Assembly: GCA_965371445.1 (NCBI GenBank)
Contig: CBDUYN010000222.1
Span: forward strand, 1-14,603
DNA from: DASWIG01 sp965371445
GTDB lineage: Bacteria > Acidobacteriota > Thermoanaerobaculia > Multivoradales > J023
Length of the DNA: 14,603 bases
Direction of reading: 5' to 3'
The translations under genes were made by a program, and so were the position numbers. Within the stretch, counting starts at the first letter, position 1. Each line of letters begins with the position of its first letter. The notes under the pieces are model-generated. The model ran no database searches, was not told the origin of the DNA, and saw only the letters and a program-made list of their open reading frames with translations. Of the stretch, positions 1-8,800 are shown piece by piece.

Positions 1-17
1 CATAAAGCAAGTCTCCT
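1..17 (-). promoter_or_regulatory. RBS and start codon of a gene leaving the left edge
   Basis: On the minus strand an AGGAG Shine-Dalgarno sequence (13-17) lies nine bases before an ATG at 3-1. The window ends at that codon, so nothing of the product can be read. It would run in the same direction as the NfeD-slipin-SPOR operon, whose last stop is at 286. Whether it shares that operon or is driven separately from the 268-base gap cannot be decided here. The RBS spacing is good, but one start codon is thin evidence. Confidence 0.45.
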
Positions 18-49
18 ATTGTTTGACCTCCCCCAAGGTTCTCTGGCAT

Positions 50-72
50 GCCGACCATAGCATATGGTCGGC
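50..72. repeat. Perfect 23-bp dyad, possible operator
   Basis: Two perfect 10-base inverted arms, GCCGACCATA (50-59) and TATGGTCGGC (63-72), flank the three bases GCA. The site is about 47 bases upstream of the ATG at the left edge on the minus strand. Read on that strand, its centre contains TATGCT, which resembles a -10 hexamer, although I see no convincing -35 at normal spacing. A dyad over a promoter core suggests a repressor operator. There is no T-run on either side, so an intrinsic terminator is unlikely. The regulator is unknown. Confidence 0.5.
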
Positions 73-285
73 GCCCAAGTCCCGCCCGCCAAAGCTTCGG
101 GGGCGGCGGTGCCACATCTTGAGGGCGTTTTCCGGGAGGAAGTCGTCGGAGGCCCGCTTGGTGGCAAGAGCGCCACCTACACCGGCGAGGGCTGCAACGC
201 CTGGGCCGATTTTCAGGGCGAGGGAGGTTGGGAGCTTCTGCCCCGGGGCTCGCACCGGTGCGCGCACCCGCCGCTTAAGGTCCGG
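73..285. other. Gap without a convincing gene
   Basis: This stretch lies between the SPOR stop and the dyad. It holds two further short dyads: GGTGGC/GCCACC (160-177) and the palindrome CGCACCGGTGCG (251-262). An 83-codon minus-strand frame (267-16, GTG start) fills the gap, and its TAG overlaps the RBS of the left-edge gene, which is operon-like spacing. However, it has no Shine-Dalgarno, no recognisable domain, and both strands are equally open. I do not recognise tRNA, SRP RNA, tmRNA or RNase P signatures. It could be a small unknown gene or a repeat-derived spacer. Confidence 0.3.
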
Positions 286-1122
286 TCAGTTGCTCGCCGC
301 CGTCACCCAGGTGTCGAGCTTGAACCGCTGGCGGACATCCGCGGCGGACCCCTCGGCCTTGGCCTTGTCGTCGAAGGGGCCGATCCGCACCCGGTACATG
401 GTCGCGCCGTCGACCTCGACGGGCGACATGAAGGCCAGGAAGCCGCCTCCCTGAAGTTGGTTCAAGACCTTGCGTGCCTGCGGCTGGTCGTGGGTCGAGA
501 AGACCTGGATGACGAAATCCTCCTGGGCCGGCGCCGGAGTCGGATGGGTGACCGCGGGCGTCGGCGGTGGTGGGGCTGGTGCCGGTGGGGGCGGCGGTGG
601 GCTCACCGGACGCCGCTCCGGCGGCCTCGCCGTTGGCTCGCTTTGGGCCTGTTGCCGCGGGACTTGCCCCTGCGGAGGCTGCCCTGTGTCGAGCCTCTCC
701 TGGCGCCGGCGCCGGCGCTCTTGAGCCGCCTGCCGCTCCGCGGCCGTCCTCGGCCCTCGCCCTCTCGGGGCGCTGCCGACGGCTTCGGCGAGCGTGGTCT
801 CCTGGTCCGGCTCGTCGAGGAGCTTCGAAAGGTCGGGTTTCGAGAGGCCGTCGTCTGGGCTCGTGGCGCCTTGCTCCTCGTCGGAAAAAAAGCGGAACTC
901 TTCGAGCTTGGCCATGTCCTCCCCGCCCTGGCCCGCCTCGGCCGGGGCGACGGCGCCGCCGGCCAGCCGTTCCTGCGCCAGCAGGTCGTCGGCGCCGCGG
1001 CGGCCGAGCCAGACGCCCCCGAGGAAGGCCCCGAGGACACAGGCCAGGATCGCCACGAAGGCCACCAGGACCTCGCGATTGGTCAGAGCGATCTCGTAGT
1101 AGCTCTCGTTCGTTTCGCTCAC
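286..1122 (-). CDS. SPOR-domain inner-membrane protein
   Basis: This 278-residue protein has one N-terminal membrane segment (about 20-40, after a short cytoplasmic tail), a long charged then Pro/Ala-rich linker (about 45-198, with runs of prolines near 170-195), and a C-terminal SPOR domain (about 200-278, beginning DFVIQVFST and containing YRVRIGPF). SPOR domains bind peptidoglycan stripped of stem peptides, typically at the septum, so the domain should sit in the periplasm. The start is GTG, with GGAG seven bases upstream. It is the last gene of an operon with slipin and NfeD and begins 15 bases after the slipin stop. Family assignment is firm from architecture and motif; the function within this operon is unknown. 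Confidence 0.85.
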   Translation of the reverse strand: MSETNESYYEIALTNREVLVAFVAILACVLGAFLGGVWLGRRGADDLLAQERLAGGAVAPAEAGQGGEDMAKLEEFRFFSDEEQGATSPDDGLSKPDLSKLLDEPDQETTLAEAVGSAPRGRGPRTAAERQAAQERRRRRQERLDTGQPPQGQVPRQQAQSEPTARPPERRPVSPPPPPPAPAPPPPTPAVTHPTPAPAQEDFVIQVFSTHDQPQARKVLNQLQGGGFLAFMSPVEVDGATMYRVRIGPFDDKAKAEGSAADVRQRFKLDTWVTAASN

Positions 1123-1137
1123 GCCGGGTCTCCCACC

Positions 1138-1953
1138 CTATTCCTCCTGGTCCTCGACCTTTTCCTCAGGCTTGGAGCCGTCGCCCAGGCCCAGGTTTTG
1201 AAACCAGGCCCCGAAGGCCTTCATGAGCTCGATCGGCAACGGGAAGACGATGGTGGAATTTCGTTCGGTGGCGACCTCGGTCAGCGTCTGGAGGTAGCGC
1301 AGCTGGAGGGTTACGGGGTTGCGCGCGATCTCGTCGGCCGCCTTGGCGAGGTTCTTCGAGGCCTGGAATTCGCCGTCGGCGTGGATGATCTTGGCCCGCT
1401 TCTCGCGTTCCGCCTCGGCCTGGCGGGCCATGGCGCGTTGCATCTCCTGGGGCAGGTCGACGTGCTTGACCTCGACGGAGGAGACCTTGATCCCCCAGGG
1501 ATCGGTCTGCGCGTCGACGATCTCCTGGAGCTGCTCGTTCAATTTCTCGCGTTCGCTCAGGAGCTCGTCGAGCTCGACCTGGCCGAGGACCGAGCGCAGC
1601 GTCGTCTGCGCCAGCTGGCTGGTGGCGAAGCGGTAGTTTTCGATCTCGACCACCGCTTTTGACGGATCGACCACCCGGAAGTAGACGACCGCGTTGACCT
1701 TGACCGAGACGTTGTCCTTGGTGATGACGTCCTGGGGCGGGACGTCGAAGACCTCGGTGCGGAGCGAGATCCGCTCCATGGTCTCGAAGGGCCAGAAGAT
1801 GAAGACCAGCCCCGGGCCCTTGGGCCGGGGGGAGAGCTTTCCCAGCCAGAAGGTCACCGCCCGCTCGTACTCCCTCAGGATGTTGATCCACCGGCTGAGC
1901 ACGATCAGAACGGTGATGACGACGACGAAGATGAAGAAGTAAATCGGAGGCAT
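1138..1953 (-). CDS. Slipin (SPFH/band 7 stomatin-like) membrane protein
   Basis: This 271-residue protein has an N-terminal hydrophobic anchor (about 2-20), then a band 7/SPFH domain (about 25-190) with typical stomatin signatures: EYERAV, FWLGK, PGLVFIFWP, the VFDVPPQDVITKDNV segment, AQTTLRSVLGQ and DPWGIKVSSVEV. An Ala/Glu/Lys/Arg-rich coiled-coil region follows (about 170-215), then an acidic tail. Slipins oligomerise into membrane scaffolds, and in many prokaryotes they are encoded beside a long NfeD protease that cleaves the stomatin C-terminus. That pairing is present here: the start lies 13 bases after the nfeD stop, behind a strong GAGGTGA Shine-Dalgarno. It is probably anchored in the inner membrane as part of a microdomain or quality-control complex. 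Confidence 0.9.
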   Translation of the reverse strand: MPPIYFFIFVVVITVLIVLSRWINILREYERAVTFWLGKLSPRPKGPGLVFIFWPFETMERISLRTEVFDVPPQDVITKDNVSVKVNAVVYFRVVDPSKAVVEIENYRFATSQLAQTTLRSVLGQVELDELLSEREKLNEQLQEIVDAQTDPWGIKVSSVEVKHVDLPQEMQRAMARQAEAEREKRAKIIHADGEFQASKNLAKAADEIARNPVTLQLRYLQTLTEVATERNSTIVFPLPIELMKAFGAWFQNLGLGDGSKPEEKVEDQEE

Positions 1954-1966
1954 CAGCTCACCTCTT

Positions 1967-3430
1967 TCAGTTTTCGTTTGCGGAAACGGCGCGGACGCGG
2001 AGCTTCAAGCCCTCGACCGCCACCACTTCGACCTCCGCTTCCGGAGGCACCGGGGATTCGGCCACGGCTTGCCAGATCTCGCCGTGGACGAAGACCTTGC
2101 CACGGGGCTCCAGAGCCGTACGGGCGACACCGCGCTCCGTGACCAGGCCCTCGGCACCGGTCCTGACGCGGCTGCGCCGCACTTTGAGCGCTTTGGTCAT
2201 GAGAGTCACGACCACGATCACGAGCGTGCCGGCGACGCCGAGGATGAGCTCCAGGCCCAGGCGCATGGCCGGGTCGACGTCCTTGAAGAGCATGATCGAC
2301 CCCAGGACGAGGGCGATGACGCCGCCCACGGTCAGGATCCCGTGGCTCAGGACGTACATCTCGGCGACGAAGAGGATGAGCGCGAGGAGCACGAGCGCCA
2401 GCCCGGCGTAGTTGATCGGCAGGACCGAAAGAGCGTAAAAGCCCATGATCAGGCAGATCGCCCCCACCACCCCGGGAAAGATGGCGCCGGGGTGGGAGAG
2501 CTCCATGTAGAGGCCGAGGAAACCCAGGGCCATCAGGATGTAGGCGATCTCCGGATGGCTCAGGACCGAGAGCAGCCGCTGGTAGGGAGGCATCTCGCGC
2601 TCTTCGAGCGGCGCGCCGGCGGTGGCGAGCCGGATCTCCGCCTCGCCGGCTTTCTTGACGACCCTTCCGTCGATTTCTTCGAGGAGCTCGGCGACGTTGC
2701 CGGCGACGAGCTCGACGAGTCCGTTCTCGAGTGCTTCCTGGGCCGTGTAGGAGCGGCTCTCGAGCACCGCCGCCTCGGCGAGCTCGACGTTGCGGCCGTG
2801 CTGGAGGGCGAGCGAGCGGATGGTGGCGGCGGCGTCCTGCTCGATCTTCTCGCCGAGGTCCCCTTCGATGTCCTGGCCCTGCCCGGCGACCGGGTGGGCC
2901 GCTCCGGTGTTCGTGCCGGGAGCCATGGCCGCCACGTCGGCCGCCATCAGCAGGAAAAACCCCGCCGAGGCCGCCTGGGCGCCGCTCGGCCCGACGAAGA
3001 CCACGACCGGCGTGCGCGCGGTGAGCATGGCCTTGAAGATGTCGCGTGTCGAGGTCAGAAGCCCCCCGGGGGTGTTCAGCTCGATCACCAGCGCCGCGGC
3101 GCCGATCGAGTCGGCGTGCTCCAGCGAATCCATGACGAATTGGGCCGTCACCGGATGGATGACGTCGTCGACCGTGATGTGCACCACGGGGCTAGGAGCC
3201 GCTTCCTCCGACGGCTCCTCTTGTAAAGGCTCCTCGCCGATCTCTGCCGCGGCCGCGGGGGCTTGCGCCTCGCCGGCGGCCGGCGCTCCGGTCGCCGGAG
3301 GCGCCTGATCGTCGTGGGCCGTAAGCGGTAGCGCCGCCAGCGTGATCAGGACGAGCCACAGAGCGGCCCACCAGGGAGCCGGCCATGAAAGGGTTCGGAG
3401 GAGCTTTTCCTTGGGCTTTCTCATTCTCAT
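1967..3430 (-). CDS. Long NfeD: ClpP-class serine protease with C-terminal NfeD domain
   Basis: This 487-residue protein has an N-terminal signal/membrane segment (about 18-37), an acidic Ala/Pro linker (38-80), a ClpP-like protease domain (about 82-275), four or more membrane helices (about 310-435) and a C-terminal OB-fold NfeD domain (about 440-487). By family comparison the catalytic dyad is Ser155 in QAASAG and Lys195 in GEKIEQD, matching the Ser-Lys pair of the archaeal stomatin-specific protease PH1510; NTPGG near 119-123 is also typical. I chose the ATG at 3430 because GAGG lies six bases upstream; ATGs at 3442 and 3424 are alternatives, and a longer frame to 3532 would overrun the promoter. 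First gene of the operon with slipin and SPOR genes. Both active-site residues are present, so activity is likely. Confidence 0.9.
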   Translation of the reverse strand: MRMRKPKEKLLRTLSWPAPWWAALWLVLITLAALPLTAHDDQAPPATGAPAAGEAQAPAAAAEIGEEPLQEEPSEEAAPSPVVHITVDDVIHPVTAQFVMDSLEHADSIGAAALVIELNTPGGLLTSTRDIFKAMLTARTPVVVFVGPSGAQAASAGFFLLMAADVAAMAPGTNTGAAHPVAGQGQDIEGDLGEKIEQDAAATIRSLALQHGRNVELAEAAVLESRSYTAQEALENGLVELVAGNVAELLEEIDGRVVKKAGEAEIRLATAGAPLEEREMPPYQRLLSVLSHPEIAYILMALGFLGLYMELSHPGAIFPGVVGAICLIMGFYALSVLPINYAGLALVLLALILFVAEMYVLSHGILTVGGVIALVLGSIMLFKDVDPAMRLGLELILGVAGTLVIVVVTLMTKALKVRRSRVRTGAEGLVTERGVARTALEPRGKVFVHGEIWQAVAESPVPPEAEVEVVAVEGLKLRVRAVSANEN

Positions 3431-3467
3431 CGATGTCCTCATCTGGCTCGTGAAGCCTCTACGATAC

Positions 3468-3473
3468 AGTATA
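3468..3473 (-). promoter_or_regulatory. -10 element of the nfeD-slipin-SPOR operon
   Basis: On the minus strand the hexamer TATACT lies 37 bases before the chosen nfeD ATG, giving a leader of about 30 bases that contains the Shine-Dalgarno. The -35 region at 17-bp spacing (GGTGCA) is poor. The element sits in a divergent intergenic space shared with the plus-strand efflux operon. The call rests on the near-consensus -10 hexamer alone. Confidence 0.5.
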
Positions 3474-3564
3474 CCCCGGTCGATGCCCAATGCACCGAAT
3501 CTTGTGCAGATCGCCGGGAAACCTGGCATCATCTCGCTGTGTGCTTGATCTCACGGGGCGAACG

Positions 3565-3570
3565 TAGTAT
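3565..3570 (+). promoter_or_regulatory. -10-like element directly before the efflux operon
   Basis: TAGTAT lies eight bases before a GTG (3579) and eleven before an ATG (3582). Transcription from it would start almost at the start codon, giving a leaderless or nearly leaderless message. No clear Shine-Dalgarno precedes the start, which fits that reading. No good -35 is seen: the 17-bp position reads TGCTTG. Confidence 0.35.
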
Positions 3571-3581
3571 TTCTTAGGGTG

Positions 3582-4742
3582 ATGTACCCCCAAGCGTTTC
3601 ATACTGGCAAGGGTCCCAGACGGCTGCGAGGAGCCGTCAGGCTTTGGCTCGCGTCGGTGGGGCTGGCGTTGCTCTCCACCAGTCCGGCGCCAGGGCAAAA
3701 GGGTCCGATCATCGCCCTGCCCGCCTACGGCACCGGGGGTGCCTCCGACTCCTATTTCGCCTTCAGCCTGCAAAGCGGTGCGGGCCGGCAGGTGGACCGG
3801 CTGCGGCGCGATCCGCTGTCGCTGCGCGCCCGGCGGTGGCCGGAGAACCTCTTCCAGATCGTCGGCCGGCCCACCGATCAGCCGGCTCTGCCGGGGGAGA
3901 TCTTTCTCGCCCCGATTCGCTCGAGCGACGGAAGCGTCCGGGCCGCCGTCTACGTCGAGACCTCGATCGGTTACGTCGCCTACTTCGACGCGCTCGGCCG
4001 CGGCTCGAAAATCGGCGAGCTCGCCGCGGTGGCGGGCCGGCCTTTCGAGCCGATCCTCTCGACCGACAGCAACTATGCGCTGCTGCTGCGTGACGACGCT
4101 TCGGGCCGGACCCTGGGAGCCTATCTCTACCATGCCACCACCGGCCGCGGCCTCTACATCAACGGGGTCAACAAGCTCAGCATCACGCCGAAGGTGGTGG
4201 CCACCTCGCCCTTGCCGGCCCTCGGCGGCCGGATCGCGGCGGTGCCGCTTCACGCGGGCTCCGAGGCCACCGCGTCGTACCTGGTGGTCGATCCGGTGAG
4301 CGGCGACGTCCACTACTTCGACCTGACCAGCGGCATGGCTGACCAACTCGTGGCCCGCAAGAGCCCGCTCAACCTCTACGACGCCTTGAGCCGCGAGGGG
4401 AGCTACACGAGCGCGCGGCGTTTCGCCCTGGCCCCGGTGCAGCGCGACGAGGAGCTGACGCTCCACGTCCTGGTCTTCGACGCGGTCACCGGCGCCGTCG
4501 CGATGATCGAGAACGTCAACGACGCCTCGGCGAGCCGGTTGCGCCCCGTGACCGTCGGTCTCGACTCGCAGCTACGAGGCGCCGGGGGCGAGCGCGTCTT
4601 TACGGCGATTCCCAACCTGGCGGCCGGTGGGCAGACGCTCGGCGTCTGGGTCCACGACAGCGAGTCGGGACGCGTCGTCTACGTTTCGAATCCGGGAGAT
4701 CCCGCGTCGCTCGGGGTGACGCTCGTGGCGTTCTCGGGATAG
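3582..4742 (+). CDS. Secreted protein of unknown function with six propeller-like repeats
   Basis: I do not recognise this 386-residue family. It begins with a basic stretch and a hydrophobic signal segment (about 18-38, ending SPAPGQ), so it is probably exported. The mature part appears to consist of six repeats of one pattern: a strand like FLAPI or AAVPL, a variable polar turn, a strand like VYVETS or LVVDPVSG, then a Tyr/Val-rich strand such as VAYFDA or VHYFDL. I place them near residues 42-74, 106-139, 164-196, 216-251, 279-312 and 337-371. This spacing of 50-65 residues suggests a beta-propeller. It starts the divergent plus-strand unit; the RND adaptor begins 38 bases after its stop, so co-transcription is likely. 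A GTG at 3579 is an alternative start. A link to efflux is inferred from position only. Confidence 0.75.
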   Translation: MYPQAFHTGKGPRRLRGAVRLWLASVGLALLSTSPAPGQKGPIIALPAYGTGGASDSYFAFSLQSGAGRQVDRLRRDPLSLRARRWPENLFQIVGRPTDQPALPGEIFLAPIRSSDGSVRAAVYVETSIGYVAYFDALGRGSKIGELAAVAGRPFEPILSTDSNYALLLRDDASGRTLGAYLYHATTGRGLYINGVNKLSITPKVVATSPLPALGGRIAAVPLHAGSEATASYLVVDPVSGDVHYFDLTSGMADQLVARKSPLNLYDALSREGSYTSARRFALAPVQRDEELTLHVLVFDAVTGAVAMIENVNDASASRLRPVTVGLDSQLRGAGGERVFTAIPNLAAGGQTLGVWVHDSESGRVVYVSNPGDPASLGVTLVAFSG

Positions 4743-4780
4743 CGGCTGTGCTCTCGACCGACTCCTCGGAGCCTTGTGCC

Positions 4781-5863
4781 ATGCAAAGGACCTTGCCACT
4801 CCTCGGTTCTCTTCTCACCCTGGCGTCGATCGCCGCGGGCCTGGGGGCCCAGGGCCCCCCACCGACGCTGGTCGCGACCGCGCCGGTCGAGGAGCTGGAG
4901 TTCCACGACCAGCTGACCTTGGTGGGCCGCACGGAGGCCCGCTCCGAGAGCCGCATCGTCGCCGAGGTCGCCGGCCGGGTCAGCTCGATCGACGCTCCGG
5001 AAGGAAGGCGGGTCAAGCGCGGCCAGGCGCTGGTCTCGATCGACTGTCAGCGGGCGAGCCTCGACCTCGAGGCAAAGAGTGCCGAGGCGGCGCAGGCGAA
5101 GGCCCGGGCCGAGCTGGCGGCCAAGGAGCAGAAGCGGGCCGAGGAGCTTTTCTCGACCGACGTTTTCCCCGAGCGCATCCTCGACGCCGCCCGCGCCGAC
5201 GCGGTGAGCACCGCGGAGCGTCACCGCCAGCTCGACGCCGAGCGCCGGCGCCTGGAGCTCGACCTCGAAGACTGCACGATCGCCGCGCCCTACGACGGCT
5301 ACACGGTCCGCAAGCTCGTCGACGTCGGAGAGTGGGTCGACGCGGGGACTCCGGTCTACGAGATGGTCGATCTTTCCGTCGTCAAGGTGACGGTCGACTT
5401 GCCGGAGCGGCGCTTCGGCCAGGTGGAGCTCGGCAGCGCCGCGGCCGTCACGCTCTCCGGCGGCGGCGAGCCGATCGAAGGCAAGGTCACCGGAATCGCA
5501 CCACGCGCCTCGGCGACGACCCACACCTTCCCGGTGCTCATTTCGCTCCCCAACCTCGACGGCCGCGTCGGCAGCGGCATGCTGGTCAAAGCGACACTCA
5601 GCCTGAGCGAGACCTTTCGCAGCCTCGCCGTCTCCAAGGACGCGATCGTGCGCCAGGGCGAGCGGACGCTCGTCTACACGGTGGCCGACGGCCAGGCGGT
5701 CCCGGTGCCGGTGCGCACCCGATCGAGCCGCGCCGAGATGGTGGCCGTCGAGGCGGAGGGGCTGCGGGTCGGGCAGCCGGTCGTCGTCCGCGGCAACGAG
5801 CGGATCTTTCCCGGCAGCCCGGTGCGCACGGAGGATCAAGGCGCACCCACGGGCGGAGAATGA
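4781..5863 (+). CDS. RND efflux periplasmic adaptor subunit (HlyD/MFP family)
   Basis: This 360-residue protein has a signal peptide (about 1-24, ending LGAQG), a first lipoyl half-motif (about 57-88: IVAEVAGRV then GRRVKRGQALVSID), an Ala/Glu/Arg-rich alpha-hairpin (about 90-160), a second lipoyl half (about 165-200: CTIAAPYDGYT, VDVGEWVDAGTPVYE), a beta-barrel (about 200-275) and a membrane-proximal domain. This is the standard adaptor that links an RND permease to an outer-membrane channel. The hairpin is short. The ATG at 4781 has GGAG nine bases upstream and leads straight into the signal peptide; an in-frame GTG at 4748 is less likely. Its stop TGA overlaps the first possible start of the permease gene, so the two are translationally coupled. 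No signal-peptide lipobox cysteine is seen. Confidence 0.93.
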   Translation: MQRTLPLLGSLLTLASIAAGLGAQGPPPTLVATAPVEELEFHDQLTLVGRTEARSESRIVAEVAGRVSSIDAPEGRRVKRGQALVSIDCQRASLDLEAKSAEAAQAKARAELAAKEQKRAEELFSTDVFPERILDAARADAVSTAERHRQLDAERRRLELDLEDCTIAAPYDGYTVRKLVDVGEWVDAGTPVYEMVDLSVVKVTVDLPERRFGQVELGSAAAVTLSGGGEPIEGKVTGIAPRASATTHTFPVLISLPNLDGRVGSGMLVKATLSLSETFRSLAVSKDAIVRQGERTLVYTVADGQAVPVPVRTRSSRAEMVAVEAEGLRVGQPVVVRGNERIFPGSPVRTEDQGAPTGGE

Positions 5864-5868
5864 GGCCG

Positions 5869-8800
5869 ATGGACGCGATTCAATCCTCCATTCGCTACCC
5901 CGTGACCGTGGCGGTCGCCGTCCTGATCGCTCTGCTCGGCGGTCTGCTCGCCGTCGTCTCGATCCCGGTTCAGCTCATCCCCGACATCAAGGAGCTGAAA
6001 GTCTACGTCCGGACCTTCTGGGCCGGAGCGTCGCCGGAGGAGATCGAAAAGGAGATCGTCGATGAGCAGGAGGAGTACCTGAAGTCCGTCGAGGGTGTCG
6101 TCGAGATGCGTTCCGAATCCTTCGACGGATGGGGTCAGATCTCTCTCGAGTTCGCAGGCTCGACCGACTCGACCGGAGCTCTCGTCCGGGTCACCAACAA
6201 GCTCAACGAGGTCCCTTCCTACCCGCAGAACGCCGAGCGCCCGGTGGTGGCGACCGCCGATCCCTTCGCGGGCTCGATCGCCTGGTTCATCCTTCGCTCC
6301 ACCGACGGCTCGACTTACGCGCCCCACATGGGGATTCTCCTGGAAGACGTGGTCAAGCCGCGGTTCGAACGGGTGGAAGGAGTCGCCAGCGTCAACTTCT
6401 TCGGCAATCTTTTTCGCGAGCTCCACGTGACGTTCGACCCGGGCCTCCTGGCCTCGACGGGCATCACCGTCGCGGAGCTTGCGGCGGCGATTCGCGCCGC
6501 GAGCCAGGACGTCTCGGGAGGGGACTTCGCCGAGGGCAAGCGGCGCTACGTGGTGCGCACCATGGGACGCTACCGAAGCATCGACGACGTGGCCCAGGCG
6601 GTGGTCAAGGTCCGTGCCGGCGTACCGATCCGCGTCGGCGACGTCGCCCAGGTCGGGCTGGCCTACCAGAAACCGGTGGCCAGGGTGCGATTTCAGGGCG
6701 AGCCGGCGATCGCCTTCGCCGCCCAGCGCGAGCTGGGATCCAACATCCTCGACATCATGGAGCAGCTCCTCGCGGAGCTCGAGGCGATCAACGAGGAAGT
6801 CCTGGAGCCCCGGGGCCTCATGATCGAGTGCGTCTGGGACGAAAGCGTCTACATCCACTCTTCGATCGACCGGGTGCTGGCGAACATCTACCTCGGGGCG
6901 GCGCTGGCGATCCTCGTCCTCTTCCTCTTTCTGCGCTCGCCGACCTCGATCCTCGTGGTGGCGCTTTCGATCCCGATCTCCGTCGTCACGGCGTTCTTGA
7001 CGCTCTACCTCCTGGGACGCACGATCAACATCGTCTCGCTCGCCGGCATGGCGTTTGCGGTCGGCATGGTGGTCGACAACGCGATCGTCGTCCTCGAAAA
7101 CGTCTACCGTCACCTGCAGATGGGCAAGCGCCGCGCCCAGGCGGCCTACGACGGCACCCGCGAGGTCTGGGGAGCGATCTTCGCCTCGACGCTGACCACG
7201 GTAGCGGTTTTTTTGCCGATCCTCTTCATCCAGGAACGTGCGGGACAGCTGTTCCGCGACATCGCGCTTGCCGTGGCGAGCGCCATCGTCGTCTCGCTGC
7301 TCGTGGCGGTGACCGTCATCCCGTCGGCGTCGGCGAAGATCTTGAAGGCCTCAACGCGTCGCAAGTCCGACGATCGGCCGGGCCTCCTGGAGCGGCTTGC
7401 GGCACGGATCTCGGCGCTCGTCGACTTCGTGAACGCCGGGGCGCTGCGGCGCCTCGCGGTGATCGGGGCGATCGTCGCCCTTTCGGTGGGCCTGACCTGG
7501 AGGCTCCTGCCGAGCGCCGAATACCTGCCGAACGGCAACCAGAACTTCATCTTCGGATTCCTGGTGCCGCCGCCCGGATACAACATCGACGAAACGCTCA
7601 GCATCGGCAAGAGGGTGGAGTCGCAGCTCGCCCACTACTGGGAGGCCTCCGACGAAGAAGCCCTCGGGATGCCCGGCGGCGGCGGCCGGCACTTCTGGTT
7701 CGTGGCCGCTTTCGGGATGCCGTTCTTCGGTCTCGAAGCCCGCGACCCCACCCGGGTGATGGAGCTCGTCCCCGTGGTCAACGAAGCGCTGACGACGATC
7801 CCCGGCTCTTTTGGCTTCGCGATGCAGTGGTCGCTTTTCTCCCAGAGCCTCGTCGGCACCCGCTCGGTGCGCATCGACGTCATGGGACCCGAGCTCACGG
7901 AAGTGCTCGACCTGGCCACCCGGGTCTTCACCGAGGTGAGAGAGACCTTGCCCGGGTCCACCTCGCGGCCGATCCCGGGCCTCGACCTCGGCAACCCGGA
8001 GGTGCGCGTCTATCCCGACCGGGTCCGCGCCGCCGACTGCGGCTTGAACGCCGCCGAGATCGGACGCACGGTCAACGCGCTCGTCGACGGGATGAAGGTC
8101 GCCGAGTATTTCCACGAGGGCCGGAAGATAGACCTGATCCTGAAAGGCTCCGACGAGTGGTCGCGCCACACCCAGAGCATCGCGCAGCTGCCGCTCGCCA
8201 CCCCGAACGGCGAGATCATCACCCTGGGCGACGTCGCCGACGTCCGGGAGCGCTTGGGGCCGGTCCAGATCAACCACGTCGAGCGCCAGCGGGCCGTCTC
8301 GATCGAGACGGCGCTGCCTGAGGACGTGCCGCTGGAGGAGGCGATCGCCCGCATCGAGGAAGGGATCGTCGAGCCGCTGCGCCAGGAGGGACGAATCGGC
8401 GGCCTCTACGACGTCCGCCTGCGGGGCGCCGCCGACGACCTCTCGCAGCTGCGCGCCGCGCTGGAGACCAACTTCCTCGTCGTCGTCCTCCTGACCTTCC
8501 TTCTTCTGGCGGCGCTTTTCCAGTCGTTCCTCTATCCGTTGGTGATCATGGCCACCGTGCCGCTCGCCACCTTGGGCGGCGTCTTGGGGCTGCGCCTCGT
8601 CCAGGTTTTCTTCCCCGGGCAGCAGATGGACATTCTGACCATGCTCGGCTTCGTGATCCTGGTCGGCACGGTGATCAACAACGCCATCCTGATCGTCTAC
8701 CACGCGCTGGGACGGATCCGCGCAGGCGTCGATTCCCACGAAGCGGTGCGCGAATCGGTGCGGGTCCGGGTGCGGCCGATCCTGATGTCGACGACGACGT

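Noticed and set aside
16..267. An 83-codon minus-strand frame with operon-like spacing to the left-edge ATG
   Set aside because: It has no Shine-Dalgarno or known domain, and it contains the dyad. Kept only as a possibility in the gap description.
64..1662. A 532-codon plus-strand frame over the SPOR and slipin genes
   Set aside because: It crosses two well-supported minus-strand genes and their junction and has no recognisable domain or RBS.
2069..3226. A 385-codon plus-strand frame opposite nfeD
   Set aside because: It is a His/Asp/Glu/Arg-rich shadow of a gene with intact catalytic residues.
5836..8739. Two long minus-strand frames (425 and 462 codons) opposite the RND permease
   Set aside because: They mirror the permease codon bias and show no family signature.
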